Source: Sulfurovaceae bacterium (GTDB taxonomy: Bacteria; Campylobacterota; Campylobacteria; Campylobacterales; Sulfurovaceae). From it: a stretch of 64,000 nt of DNA. Each line of letters starts with the position of its first letter. Position 1 is the stretch's first letter. Where the stretch lies: positions 124,001-188,000 of the forward strand of contig JAQTLE010000002.1 in NCBI GenBank assembly GCA_028715055.1, given 5' to 3'. The notes under the pieces are model-generated. The model was not told where the DNA came from and ran no database searches. It saw only the letters and a list, made by a program, of their open reading frames with translations. Below, piece by piece: positions 42,501 through 51,216 of the stretch. The translations under genes and the position numbers were made by a program.

Positions 42501-42980
42501 AATTCCGAGTTTAGAAAACTGCTTGAAACGATGGACACTAGCACAGAGAGCGGAGCGTATCTATATGGGCAAGTGCTGATGCTATCTGATAGCTTCTCCA
42601 AAATGACATCGGCGTCAGATAACCTCAAGACTGCATTGTCCGGAAGCCTGCAATCTGTTATCGATACTATTACTGGAGATTTGAGCGCATTTACCTTATC
42701 GCAAAAAGCTGATTTTACCTCACAATACTACGACCTGGCACGTCAAAGCAATGGTGCTTTGAGCTCACTAGACGCAGCCAAAGCGCAAGCAGAGATGAAG
42801 CTCAAAACTGTCGCGACTAGAGAGGATTATTATCAGTTCATAGATACGTACAAAAAAGAGATAGAGAAACAAGCCAAAGACGCGTCAAATACGGATCTAT
42901 TGAATGCTATCAACAAGCTGATAACCACAGTAGAAACATCAAGCAACAAACAAATCCAAACCATGATAGGGATAGCGTAA
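39585..42980 (+). CDS. tail tape measure protein
   Basis: 1131 aa, coiled N terminus, central hydrophobic segments. Confidence 0.9.
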   Translation: MASVGTVVIEVDANIAKLVEGMKKSQSQLSNLQRTAMQAKDTIANFAKAAAGLWVVKQGIDLATAAVASFVDTAAQFEQFETTLTSITGSSEQAKQSMKWIQDFAAQTPFNIDKVTEAFVKMKAYGLDPQDGTLKALGNTAAAMGKDIVDAVEAMADAVTGENERLKEFGIKASQAGQKVAYSWADSSGKMRNISIANNKDIIQSTLTAIFNEKYAGAMEAQSKTWKGMVSNLEDTWTIFKKDVMNEGLFTYLKGILATFGDYLKNGFDGAKNGAASMSDSIISGIKSIILAVGNMYDAWNGIKLAFASVALAFGALQAPFVAVINVMVKAWDFLGTSMQNIFKDAINHILNNMNPLIAVTNLIIKGLNAAGLSSAKPISIDTSKYIDFGASAAKTYATEYKATMVDLSQFVKSTYADVEKAIGKNTALKVISDIDKKIKEMSKPQNSFEAQKEAAKAALDALGAGYGALGNAAQGAGKKGSAAAKEHEKALKDAAKAAEELAAKQKEAYYDYLEVTGKKAEVAMAKAMDQYDKYSSLLPNDKIRKEYFDGLVKNAKEAADKIKLDFTDQFKGLFENLFKGDMSGAIKGFFDGVSMDLMKGMIDNLSKSFQSSISSIFGGLGDMGSGLVGLALGLASKLFSSHVTQAQIDAAKGKSDFSDASIKNLGSMFANVQYPMLEVTNKMYKNIRNMDNNFQSVARAITGNASASGIDLTGANFVNTATSGFLGFSSKTVSLIGTGLKFELQNLTDMMDMASLSVKGYTSKLVESSSFWGLFSSSKIQTSLTNLPDSVKKDISSVFASGYQNIMTAGVALGFNETNIADALAKAQLNIGKIDFTGLSSAEVSERFSQAVSGAFSGVINGISMFTGLVDRYATSSEASLETLVRIATEYDQATHSFNLIGKNFIDGINGFNKQMQVLDIVKSTGGLTNFSDAMGSFMSNFYTDAEQLKFMQSSIGTAFQTLGLSTVPTTNSEFRKLLETMDTSTESGAYLYGQVLMLSDSFSKMTSASDNLKTALSGSLQSVIDTITGDLSAFTLSQKADFTSQYYDLARQSNGALSSLDAAKAQAEMKLKTVATREDYYQFIDTYKKEIEKQAKDASNTDLLNAINKLITTVETSSNKQIQTMIGIA

Positions 42981-44914
42981 TGGCAACGATATTAGAAGAG
43001 ATAGACTGCGAATTCGTATCATCAAATGTCACGGACAGTACGCCGCTTTGGGATAATACCAAAAACACGGCTATATTAGCCAAAGCCAAGCTGCAATATG
43101 ATAAATATATATTTTTGAATAACACTCCTAATCCTATAATTTTTAGCGATTATGACCCAAACTATACTTATGCACTCGGGGATATATCGTATAAAGACGG
43201 TCATGTATCGATATACTCCAACGGCGATGGGGGCATCTCGCCTAAAATGCCAAGCGAATATGCTGCGCACGATGCCTCTTTTGACAGTTCAGTGTGGGCG
43301 AACAGATATGTATTGCTTGGGACTAACACCGCAACATATCCTGAAATTGCTTTGACAGCTACAAGTACGGATTCAAATATCGCGATTTCCACGGTAAGCA
43401 ACAACGGGGTTTATACATATACTTGCGACATAGACTCTACATCAACCGGACAAATTATAAACACTGATACTGGGTTAAAAAATCCAACCGATTTTAACAG
43501 TGTCGGGGATGGTTTTACTTGGAGTGATTTTAATTCCATTAGAGCAAAAGACGGAATTCTTGCGACTAGAAACATGCTCCAAGGTGATACAAAAAAAAGC
43601 GCAACTCTTTTGAGTTTGGGATATGATTTTTCGTCAATTCCAAATAATGCCACGATAAAAGGTATCGAGATACAAATTACTAGGAAAAGTAGTGGCTCGC
43701 GTTTTCAAGACGTCCTCGTATCTCTCTTTAATGGGATAACGCAGAAAGGTATAAATGTAGCTTCTACTAACTTTTGGTCATCTACTTTAACAACTGCAAC
43801 TTATGGGGGCGCGACTAATTTGCTGGGATGGGCAAACATAACCGTCTCGGACCTAAAATCATCTGATTTTGGGGTGGGGCTTAGCGCATTAAATAATTCT
43901 ATTTACGACTCTACCGCTTATTTAGACTCTATCCAAGTAAAAGTTTATTACGAATATGTAGAAGCTCAAGCGTGGGCTTACAGCTCTAGCCCGACGGCGA
44001 CCAATCTGGTTACCTCTGAAAATGTATTGACCGAAACCAAACCGACAATGCACTTAGATAAAAGTAATTATGCCTATGAGTTCAAATCACTGATAGTTAG
44101 CGGAACAAGCATTTATGCCAGAACAGACAAAGATGTGGGTTATGAAACCAAAACACTCGAGGTGATATGGGAAGCAGTGCAAAGCCCCGCGCAACTAGGG
44201 ATGATATATATCGGACACTCCAATCGCTTCGCGCCGTTCGATGATACGAACAATACGCCTGCTGTCTTCGCAAGTCCGATGACATATGTAGTCAAAGGGC
44301 TTGAAGATTTTAATGCCTTTACCCTGTCTAAAGTATTAGCTTCTAGCGTGACTTATACATTCAAAGACCCGAGCGGAAATGTAGTCAAAACCGCCACTGC
44401 CGCTATTGACTGCAAAAGAGACCCGGGAGGCATACTGTCTCTATACCCTACCACGGTGGTTTTGTATGCAGATACACAAATGGCTCCCAACTCCACGATC
44501 GAGATAACTCTCACTCATGATGATGATATCAAACTTGGAAGCTTCACGGTCAATAATGGTGTAAGAAAAATATTTTTTACTGATCTTGTTTTTTCGAAAG
44601 GCTCGATAAGCTACAACAATATCCAAGCGGACGAGTTCGGGTTCATAGATAAAGGTAATAAGCCGGTCGTTACTTCTTTCAATATCAAGACGCATATGAT
44701 CCTAGACAATTTCAGATACAGCGCTCCGTTCCTGGAAAGCATCGTAGATAAATGGGTCACAGTGGATGGCGCGGATTCATGGGATGGGAAGACTACTTTC
44801 GCCCCATTGGTTAGACGGGCCGTACTTGGAGACCATAGCATCTCAAGTGTAGTAGAAAACGGAGAACTTGGCGACATGGTAGAAGCTACCATCATGGTGA
44901 AGGAGATCATATGA
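42980..44914 (+). CDS. minor/distal tail protein
   Basis: 644 aa after tape measure. Confidence 0.65.
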   Translation: MATILEEIDCEFVSSNVTDSTPLWDNTKNTAILAKAKLQYDKYIFLNNTPNPIIFSDYDPNYTYALGDISYKDGHVSIYSNGDGGISPKMPSEYAAHDASFDSSVWANRYVLLGTNTATYPEIALTATSTDSNIAISTVSNNGVYTYTCDIDSTSTGQIINTDTGLKNPTDFNSVGDGFTWSDFNSIRAKDGILATRNMLQGDTKKSATLLSLGYDFSSIPNNATIKGIEIQITRKSSGSRFQDVLVSLFNGITQKGINVASTNFWSSTLTTATYGGATNLLGWANITVSDLKSSDFGVGLSALNNSIYDSTAYLDSIQVKVYYEYVEAQAWAYSSSPTATNLVTSENVLTETKPTMHLDKSNYAYEFKSLIVSGTSIYARTDKDVGYETKTLEVIWEAVQSPAQLGMIYIGHSNRFAPFDDTNNTPAVFASPMTYVVKGLEDFNAFTLSKVLASSVTYTFKDPSGNVVKTATAAIDCKRDPGGILSLYPTTVVLYADTQMAPNSTIEITLTHDDDIKLGSFTVNNGVRKIFFTDLVFSKGSISYNNIQADEFGFIDKGNKPVVTSFNIKTHMILDNFRYSAPFLESIVDKWVTVDGADSWDGKTTFAPLVRRAVLGDHSISSVVENGELGDMVEATIMVKEII

Positions 44915-45318
44915 TAGTGCTTTTTTGGGATAAAAGTGTAATGCCGCGCCCGGTCTATCCTTTTACTAGAAAACCGCAGACACTGACTAGATATCTAGGC
45001 GGCGGATCTGCGAAACTCCAAAATGCAGTACGGCAGGCGGAATTTTTAGCAGAAGGAAATGAAAAGCAGGCCGCATTTGATGAATTTTTGGAAAATATAA
45101 ATTATGGAGCTGACAGATTTTTGATAGACCTGCGGCTAAATGGGCAGGAGAAGACGTATCTATGCAAGATATCGGATATCGATATCAAGCAAGACTACCC
45201 AACGCTATCCAATATCACGGCTACGCTCACGGTCTTGCCGGTAGAGTATTCTATAAATGCAAACGGCGAGTATGTAGTCGATGACACATACAACACGCCG
45301 ACAATCATCACAATTTAG
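44911..45318 (+). CDS. minor tail protein
   Basis: order. Confidence 0.55.
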   Translation: MIVLFWDKSVMPRPVYPFTRKPQTLTRYLGGGSAKLQNAVRQAEFLAEGNEKQAAFDEFLENINYGADRFLIDLRLNGQEKTYLCKISDIDIKQDYPTLSNITATLTVLPVEYSINANGEYVVDDTYNTPTIITI

Positions 45319-45326
45319 GAGGTCAA

Positions 45327-47462
45327 ATGAGAACTATTATAGGAACACTGGAGAGGGTGGATGGGACACCGTCAGCGAACACGAAAATAACATTTACGCT
45401 GGTTAACGAAAGCAACAGAGTTATATCTAGCTTTATAGCTGAGACACATGAACAAGTTTATGGCTCTGCGGAAGTGACTACAGATGAAAATGGAGCGTTT
45501 AGCGTTTCGCTAGTTGAAAACACGCTTCTGTCTGATGAGACATATTATTTAGTCAAAACGGATAAGTCAGCAATACCTTCGTTTAGAGCAGCATTGGCAG
45601 CAGGCGCTGGAGATATAGATTGGTTAGAATTCAAAGCTAGTGGCGGCCCAATCGAGCCTGCGGTTTTAGACATCATCCAAACATATATCGATACCGCAGA
45701 AGCAGCAGCTACAATCTCTACAACCAAAGCAGGTGAAGCTTCTTTAGACGCAGAACAAACAGCTCTTGACCGAATAGCAACAGGCGAGGACAGGGTAGCT
45801 ACTGGACTTGACGCAGAACAAACAGCTCTTGACCGAATAGCAACAGGCGAGGACAGGGTAGCTACTGGACTTGACGCAGAACAAACAGCTCTTGACCGAA
45901 TAGCAACAGGCGAAGATAGAACCGCGTGTGGGGAATCTGCTCAAATAGTTTTAGACAATAAGCCGAACATTGACATCATTGCCGCTAACATAGATGTCAT
46001 AGAGAATCTATCCACGAACATAGATGAGATTATGGATGGAATAGTTTATACGATAGGCACAGCAGGACAAATAGGCTTTGGCGTTTCTCCAGCTAGAAAA
46101 GAGATATATGAAAAGTACGGGATGATACCTTTTGAGGGGCATACTAGCATGACTAGCCCGAACAGAGGTAAATATCTTCATGCGGCAAGTGGCTCTATAT
46201 TTTACTATATCCCAAAACATTACTATAAAACTACGGTAAATGAAAATCTATTTAGTGATGTCCCTATAGTCGGATATATACTAGATAGAAGCTTCATAAA
46301 TGCAGGAGTTGAGATAGAAGGTATATTCGTTTTTGGTTTTGGCGGCTCTAATAATGCTGGGAAACTAAGTGCTAGACAAGGATATGACCCAGTGAGCACA
46401 AATTCAGCTCACAATCCTATATCAGCTCTCACAGGAACTCCTGCCAACAACTATGGCGGTGCTTATAAGGCGGTAAAATCTTGTGACGCTAATGCTTGTG
46501 TGCAGACTGTGTGGGTAGATGCTATGCTAGCAAGACTTGCTATCGCGCATGGTAAATCAGCTACAACCCAAACCGCTTGTGCATATATGGATGTGAATCC
46601 TAAGCACCCAAAAGGGAATAACAATAACGCGCTCAAAGATGTTAACGATACTAGCGTGACTTTCACATCAAGCGGATATTCCAACTGTGCTCTGACTGGC
46701 TCAGGCGTTCCATTCGCTAAGACCACACATAATGGACAAGAGTGTGGTATCGCAGACCTTAATGGCAATATGTATCATGTGGCTGCTGGACTAACATACA
46801 AAGCAAGAACAGGGGCTACTGGCACATCTGGCACTAATGCAGTAGTTTTGACCGCTCATAAATATGCGGCAGGACAAAAAATAGCATTTGGCGGCACTCC
46901 TAGCACCGGGACTACATACAATACCGCATTATATATAGTCGATACTGTTGTGGATGCCAATAACTTCACTCTGACTACTAATTTGGAACGCAACATATTG
47001 GCAACGGATGGCATATATACGGGCAAAACCTTCTATATACTAAAAGAAAGCGTAGATATGACGGCAATCCTCGATGATAGCACTACCGCTGGAACTGGGG
47101 CATATGATATGAACTTATACGAACAGATAGATTTGTCTGATTTGATTTTTGATAATACCTTAATAAAATTAGGTAACGGCACAAATCAAGTGTACGGTTT
47201 TAGTACGGACAGAAGTAGTGCTGCATACAAGAGAGCTGCTATCGGGATACCTCTCGCAGGGGGAGTAAGTGCAGGGGGGACTACAGAGTTTGGGGATGAC
47301 GGATTATATAGATACCTCAGACACGACTTGGCTGTCATCGCCGGCGGCGCTTGGGACAATTCTTCCGCTGCCGGTGTGGGCAATGTGACTTTGTACCACT
47401 ATCGTACGGGGTCCGATAACGAGGTTGGGGTTCGCGCCTATATACCAGCGACCTTGTCATGA
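45327..47462 (+). CDS. DGR target: tail fibre with C-terminal C-type-lectin/FGE-like variable domain
   Basis: GIADLNGNMYHVAAG lectin/FGE motif; C-terminal VR in frame. Confidence 0.9.
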   Translation: MRTIIGTLERVDGTPSANTKITFTLVNESNRVISSFIAETHEQVYGSAEVTTDENGAFSVSLVENTLLSDETYYLVKTDKSAIPSFRAALAAGAGDIDWLEFKASGGPIEPAVLDIIQTYIDTAEAAATISTTKAGEASLDAEQTALDRIATGEDRVATGLDAEQTALDRIATGEDRVATGLDAEQTALDRIATGEDRTACGESAQIVLDNKPNIDIIAANIDVIENLSTNIDEIMDGIVYTIGTAGQIGFGVSPARKEIYEKYGMIPFEGHTSMTSPNRGKYLHAASGSIFYYIPKHYYKTTVNENLFSDVPIVGYILDRSFINAGVEIEGIFVFGFGGSNNAGKLSARQGYDPVSTNSAHNPISALTGTPANNYGGAYKAVKSCDANACVQTVWVDAMLARLAIAHGKSATTQTACAYMDVNPKHPKGNNNNALKDVNDTSVTFTSSGYSNCALTGSGVPFAKTTHNGQECGIADLNGNMYHVAAGLTYKARTGATGTSGTNAVVLTAHKYAAGQKIAFGGTPSTGTTYNTALYIVDTVVDANNFTLTTNLERNILATDGIYTGKTFYILKESVDMTAILDDSTTAGTGAYDMNLYEQIDLSDLIFDNTLIKLGNGTNQVYGFSTDRSSAAYKRAAIGIPLAGGVSAGGTTEFGDDGLYRYLRHDLAVIAGGAWDNSSAAGVGNVTLYHYRTGSDNEVGVRAYIPATLS
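45747..45914 (+). repeat. 63-bp tandem repeat, ~2.7 copies
   Basis: encodes DAEQTALDRIATGEDRVATGL repeats. Confidence 0.9.
47334..47438 (+). repeat. DGR variable repeat (VR)
   Basis: 89/105 identical to TR at 47921-48025; 14 of 16 mismatches at TR adenines. Confidence 0.95.
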
Positions 47463-47489
47463 GTGAACGATAGTGAACGGAGATAAAAC

Positions 47490-47885
47490 ATGGGCATAAA
47501 TAGCGAAGCGATTTTAAATCATAAGTTTTTGGAGATGGCAAAGCTGCTTAATGTATATCTCAATCATTTTCCAAAACATGAAAAATATGCACTCGCTAAT
47601 AATATTAGAAATACCGCGTACTGCATGTACGATCTTATCACTGAGTGTCAAAAAAGGTATTTTAAAAAAACATCATTGACGGAGCTTGATATCGTTCATG
47701 AGAAATTGAGAATGCAGATATATCTTGCAAACGAACTTGGATATTTTGGGTTCAAAGACGGGAAGGAGAGCCAACAGGCAAATAGTGTAAAAAGATTTAT
47801 AGCGCTAACCAAACTCATAGATGAACTTGGGCGAATGATCGGCGCATGGATCAATAAATTAAAAAATATGGCAAATTTTAAATGA
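47490..47885 (+). CDS. avd: accessory variability determinant (Avd), four-helix-bundle protein
   Basis: 131 aa, LNHFPKHEKYALANNIRNTAYCMYDLI; between target and RT. Confidence 0.88.
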   Translation: MGINSEAILNHKFLEMAKLLNVYLNHFPKHEKYALANNIRNTAYCMYDLITECQKRYFKKTSLTELDIVHEKLRMQIYLANELGYFGFKDGKESQQANSVKRFIALTKLIDELGRMIGAWINKLKNMANFK

Positions 47886-49147
47886 ATAACTTAGGGCAAC
47901 ATAGCAATATGAAAAATGAAGTCATCGCCGGCGGCAATTGGAACAATTCTTCCAATGCCGGTGTGGGCAATGTGAATTTGAACAACAATCGTACGAATTC
48001 CAATAACAATGTTGGGGTTCGCGACTTTATTTCCATGCCTGAAACATCAAGAGATGATACTGGAAATATAGGGGTATGTTGTCCTGCTAAAAGCGAAATC
48101 AAAAATACAAATAATCTTTTGAGTAACTTAGTTGAAAATCAGATTAAATCAAAACGAATAGGCAATTTATTTGAAAAAGCGTTTAGTGTAGAAAATCTAT
48201 ACCAGGCTTTTTTGGATGCTAGAAAAGGCAAAAGAAAAAAAAGAGCGACGCTGAATTTTGAGAAAAATCTAGGCACAGAGCTCTTGGATCTATATAGTGA
48301 GCTGCATGATGGGGATTATAAGACAAAACCATATAAGCAATTTAAAGTCTATGAACCCAAAGAGAGGGTAATCAATGCCCCTCATTTTAGAGACTTAGTG
48401 GTGCAGCATGCTATATATAGAGTTATTTATCCTATATTTGATAAGTCTTTTGCGGATACCAGCTATGCGTGTCGCAAAGGCGGGGGCACGCACAAGGCAA
48501 GTGCCTATACTCAAAAAGAGATGAGAAAGCATGACGGAGAGCTTTATTATGTGAAGCTTGATATTCGTAAATTTTTCTACAACATCGATAGAGAAATCCT
48601 GCGAAAACTTTTCGAGAAAAAAATAAAAGACAAAAAGTTTATAGAGATCATGATGCAGTTTGCAAATATGGACACGAGCAAAGGCATACCGATAGGTAAT
48701 CTTCTAAGCCAACTATACGCGCTGATATATATGAACCCCGTGGACCATTACGCAAAAAGAGAGCTAAAAGTGAAGTCATATGTCCGCTACGTAGATGATA
48801 TTGTGGCAATCGGGGTAACGCTTGATATTGCTAAAAATATAAAAAATAAAATAGAAAAATTCATACAAGATAAGTTGAACCTGGAATATTCTCACTGGAT
48901 GATCTCCAAAATAAAAAAAGGCATTAATTTTGTAGGGTACCGCACATGGAAAAGCGTGAAGTTTGTCCGGAAGCATAGTATGTACAAATTTAAAAAAGCA
49001 ATCAAAAAATCTCGTATTGAGTCAATAGTATCTCTGATAGGACACGCAAAGGGAACGGCGTCGACTTCGTATTTTAGATCACTGTTGGCTGAACATGAAA
49101 TTTTAAACCAAATACCAAAGAGGAGCCTAGCATGTTTAAATATGTAA
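47882..49147 (+). CDS. DGR reverse transcriptase
   Basis: LDIRKFFYNID, GIPIGNLLSQLYA (DGR-type motif 4), YVRYVDD catalytic motif. Confidence 0.96.
   Translation: MNNLGQHSNMKNEVIAGGNWNNSSNAGVGNVNLNNNRTNSNNNVGVRDFISMPETSRDDTGNIGVCCPAKSEIKNTNNLLSNLVENQIKSKRIGNLFEKAFSVENLYQAFLDARKGKRKKRATLNFEKNLGTELLDLYSELHDGDYKTKPYKQFKVYEPKERVINAPHFRDLVVQHAIYRVIYPIFDKSFADTSYACRKGGGTHKASAYTQKEMRKHDGELYYVKLDIRKFFYNIDREILRKLFEKKIKDKKFIEIMMQFANMDTSKGIPIGNLLSQLYALIYMNPVDHYAKRELKVKSYVRYVDDIVAIGVTLDIAKNIKNKIEKFIQDKLNLEYSHWMISKIKKGINFVGYRTWKSVKFVRKHSMYKFKKAIKKSRIESIVSLIGHAKGTASTSYFRSLLAEHEILNQIPKRSLACLNM
47921..48025 (+). repeat. DGR template repeat (TR)
   Basis: AAC/AAT-rich; offset 587 bp from VR; in frame with RT ORF. 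Confidence 0.95.
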
Positions 49148-49662
49148 CTTATACACCAGCGACCGACCAATACACCACACACTCTTTTGCAGAGTCAAAC
49201 GATAAATGCAAGGTACATAGATTTGATGTTCCGCTTGTATCTGTAGAGTGTGAAAACGAAAGTGACTTTAATGAGTTGATGGCAAGTCAAAATCCTATCA
49301 TCCAAGCAATTGAGATAACAAAAGAAGAGTTTGCAAGTGCGGTATCAGACAGCGCGCAAGTGCAAAGAATGTATGACAGAGCTAACGAGCTACTTAAAAA
49401 CTTAATGAAGCCTATTTCTAACAAATACTGTAAAGAGGAAAGGGATACTTGGGACAGTCAAAAAGAAGAAGCTAATGCTATTTTAGCAGGAGCTACTAAT
49501 ACAACAATATTAGGAACTTTAGCAACTGCCGAAGGAGCTACTATTCAAGAGTTTGCACAAGCCGTAGTGAGTAATAGAGCGAATTTTGAAGCGTTAAGTG
49601 CTAATGCTCTAGTGCAAAAAAGAGCTTTTTTGGCAGAGTTAAAAGCAGAGGTGGGGCTGTGA
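49132..49662 (+). CDS. tail fibre assembly-like/hypothetical protein
   Basis: position after fibre/DGR. Confidence 0.5.
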   Translation: MFKYVTYTPATDQYTTHSFAESNDKCKVHRFDVPLVSVECENESDFNELMASQNPIIQAIEITKEEFASAVSDSAQVQRMYDRANELLKNLMKPISNKYCKEERDTWDSQKEEANAILAGATNTTILGTLATAEGATIQEFAQAVVSNRANFEALSANALVQKRAFLAELKAEVGL

Positions 49663-50111
49663 AACTAGCATTTTATAAAGCATTTCAAAACCAAGCAACA
49701 TGGCTGGATATATTCATAGCACTTGTAACATTTGGCAGATATAGTCATGTGGAAATCGTGTTTAGTGACGGCATGTCGTTTTCAATCAGCCCTCGTGAAA
49801 AAGTCTGTAGATTTAAGCGGATAGACTTTAATCCTGATAACTGGGATTTTATAGAGCTCGTAGTTACCAAAAAAGAAGAAGATTATATTCGCGCAATGGA
49901 ATATAAATATCTTCATTGTACCTATGACTATATCGGAGCGATGACTTCTGCCACGCCTATCTGTCTACAAGTCAGTAGTGAAATGTTTTGCAGCGAACTA
50001 GCAACAGAGCTGATCCGCAATTCACTATCATATAGAAGGCTTAGGGATGGGTGCAGATATAGCCCAAATGCGTTATATAAAATCTTAGGAGGTGGCAGGT
50101 GGCAAAAATAA
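49659..50111 (+). CDS. NlpC/P60-superfamily (YiiX-like) peptidase
   Basis: FGRYSHVEIVFSDG ... FCSELATELI. Confidence 0.65.
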   Translation: MKLAFYKAFQNQATWLDIFIALVTFGRYSHVEIVFSDGMSFSISPREKVCRFKRIDFNPDNWDFIELVVTKKEEDYIRAMEYKYLHCTYDYIGAMTSATPICLQVSSEMFCSELATELIRNSLSYRRLRDGCRYSPNALYKILGGGRWQK

Positions 50112-50136
50112 AAGTAAATGAGGGGGGGGATATATA

Positions 50137-50391
50137 ATGGATTGGCAATGGGTAGCAGACGGGCTTTTCGCACTATCAGGTATATTGCTTGGGATGTTAT
50201 ATAGTGATGTGAGGAAAGATATGGCAAAACAGGACAAAGTACTTGACGCATTGACGGAAAAAATCCACGAAGTGGACAAGCTTGTAGCTGGAAACTATGT
50301 TCATAAAAATGATCTAAAAGAGATCACTAATGCTCTATTCAATAAATTAGAACTGATATGCGAAAAATTAGACAGAAAGGCAGATAAATGA
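50137..50391 (+). CDS. small membrane/coiled-coil lysis-region protein
   Basis: N-terminal TM, helical tail. Confidence 0.5.
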   Translation: MDWQWVADGLFALSGILLGMLYSDVRKDMAKQDKVLDALTEKIHEVDKLVAGNYVHKNDLKEITNALFNKLELICEKLDRKADK

Positions 50392-50660
50392 AAAATTTAA
50401 AACGCGTGGCATTCGAGCTTTTGCTCTCGGTATTTATATTAGGATTGTTTTTTAGCGGTGGGTATGAGTTGGTACCGCCGGCTTTGCAGCTATTGGCTCT
50501 CAAAGTGGTATTAGTGTCAGTGGGCTTGCTCCATGCTCATGCTGCAGGGAAATTGCTTGTGAATACGACAGTAGATTGGACGGACGATTTTCATCCGGCC
50601 CATTTTGTAAGGATGGTGCTTTATGTGGTTGTACCTATTTGTTATTCTCTCGGCGGTTAG
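50388..50660 (+). CDS. putative holin
   Basis: 90 aa with 2-3 TM, before endolysin. Confidence 0.6.
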   Translation: MKNLKRVAFELLLSVFILGLFFSGGYELVPPALQLLALKVVLVSVGLLHAHAAGKLLVNTTVDWTDDFHPAHFVRMVLYVVVPICYSLGG

Positions 50661-51204
50661 TCTGAACGCCGGCACTGTCGGCAGGTGCCAGAGCTATGTT
50701 CAGGATGTGCGTAAGGCACACTGGGAGCAGTTCGGAGTAGATTACCCATATCAATATGGAGTAGCGCAGCTCCAGCAAGAATCCAATTGCAGAAATGTGT
50801 TATCTCTTGACGGTGTAGGATCGGAAGGATTGCCACAGATCACTTATCGACTTTGGCAAAAACCACTTGCATCGCATGGGGTGAAATCTATTCGTGCCAT
50901 TCCAGATCAGCTCAAGGCGCAAGCTATCATCATGCGGTCAGTATATCAGCCCAAATATGGGCTTTGGGTGACATACCAAGTCTATAATGGAGGAGGTTTG
51001 GTACTCAAAGAAATAGGGCGTGCAGGCGGAGAGGACTGGGGCAAGGCAAAGGCACAATGCCGTAGAGGGCAAAGCTGCTTTACATACAAGAACGGCAAAA
51101 GGGAATGCGTGAGCAATTGCGTTATCAACTATGACTATAGTAAAAAAATAGATCGATACGCGCAAAATTACGGAATGATCAAAACAAAATATAGATATTG
51201 GTAA
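50623..51204 (+). CDS. lytic transglycosylase-like endolysin with signal peptide
   Basis: QYGVAQLQQESNCRNVLSLDGVGSEGLPQIT. Confidence 0.75.
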   Translation: MWLYLFVILSAVSLNAGTVGRCQSYVQDVRKAHWEQFGVDYPYQYGVAQLQQESNCRNVLSLDGVGSEGLPQITYRLWQKPLASHGVKSIRAIPDQLKAQAIIMRSVYQPKYGLWVTYQVYNGGGLVLKEIGRAGGEDWGKAKAQCRRGQSCFTYKNGKRECVSNCVINYDYSKKIDRYAQNYGMIKTKYRYW

Positions 51205-51216
51205 GGAGACTAGCCT

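Noticed and set aside
45747-45914. Tandem repeats as a CRISPR array
   Set aside because: Contiguous in-frame 63-bp repeats without unique spacers; coding repeats of the fibre shaft.
47882-49147. RT as a group II intron or retron
   Set aside because: No maturase/intron RNA features or msr-msd; motif 4 is IGNLLSQ and there is an A-biased VR/TR pair, so DGR is the better explanation.
49146-49160. Shared ataccagcgacc-like string after VR and at 49150 as a second VR or recombination site
   Set aside because: Only about a dozen bases and no TR-like sequence nearby; likely chance.
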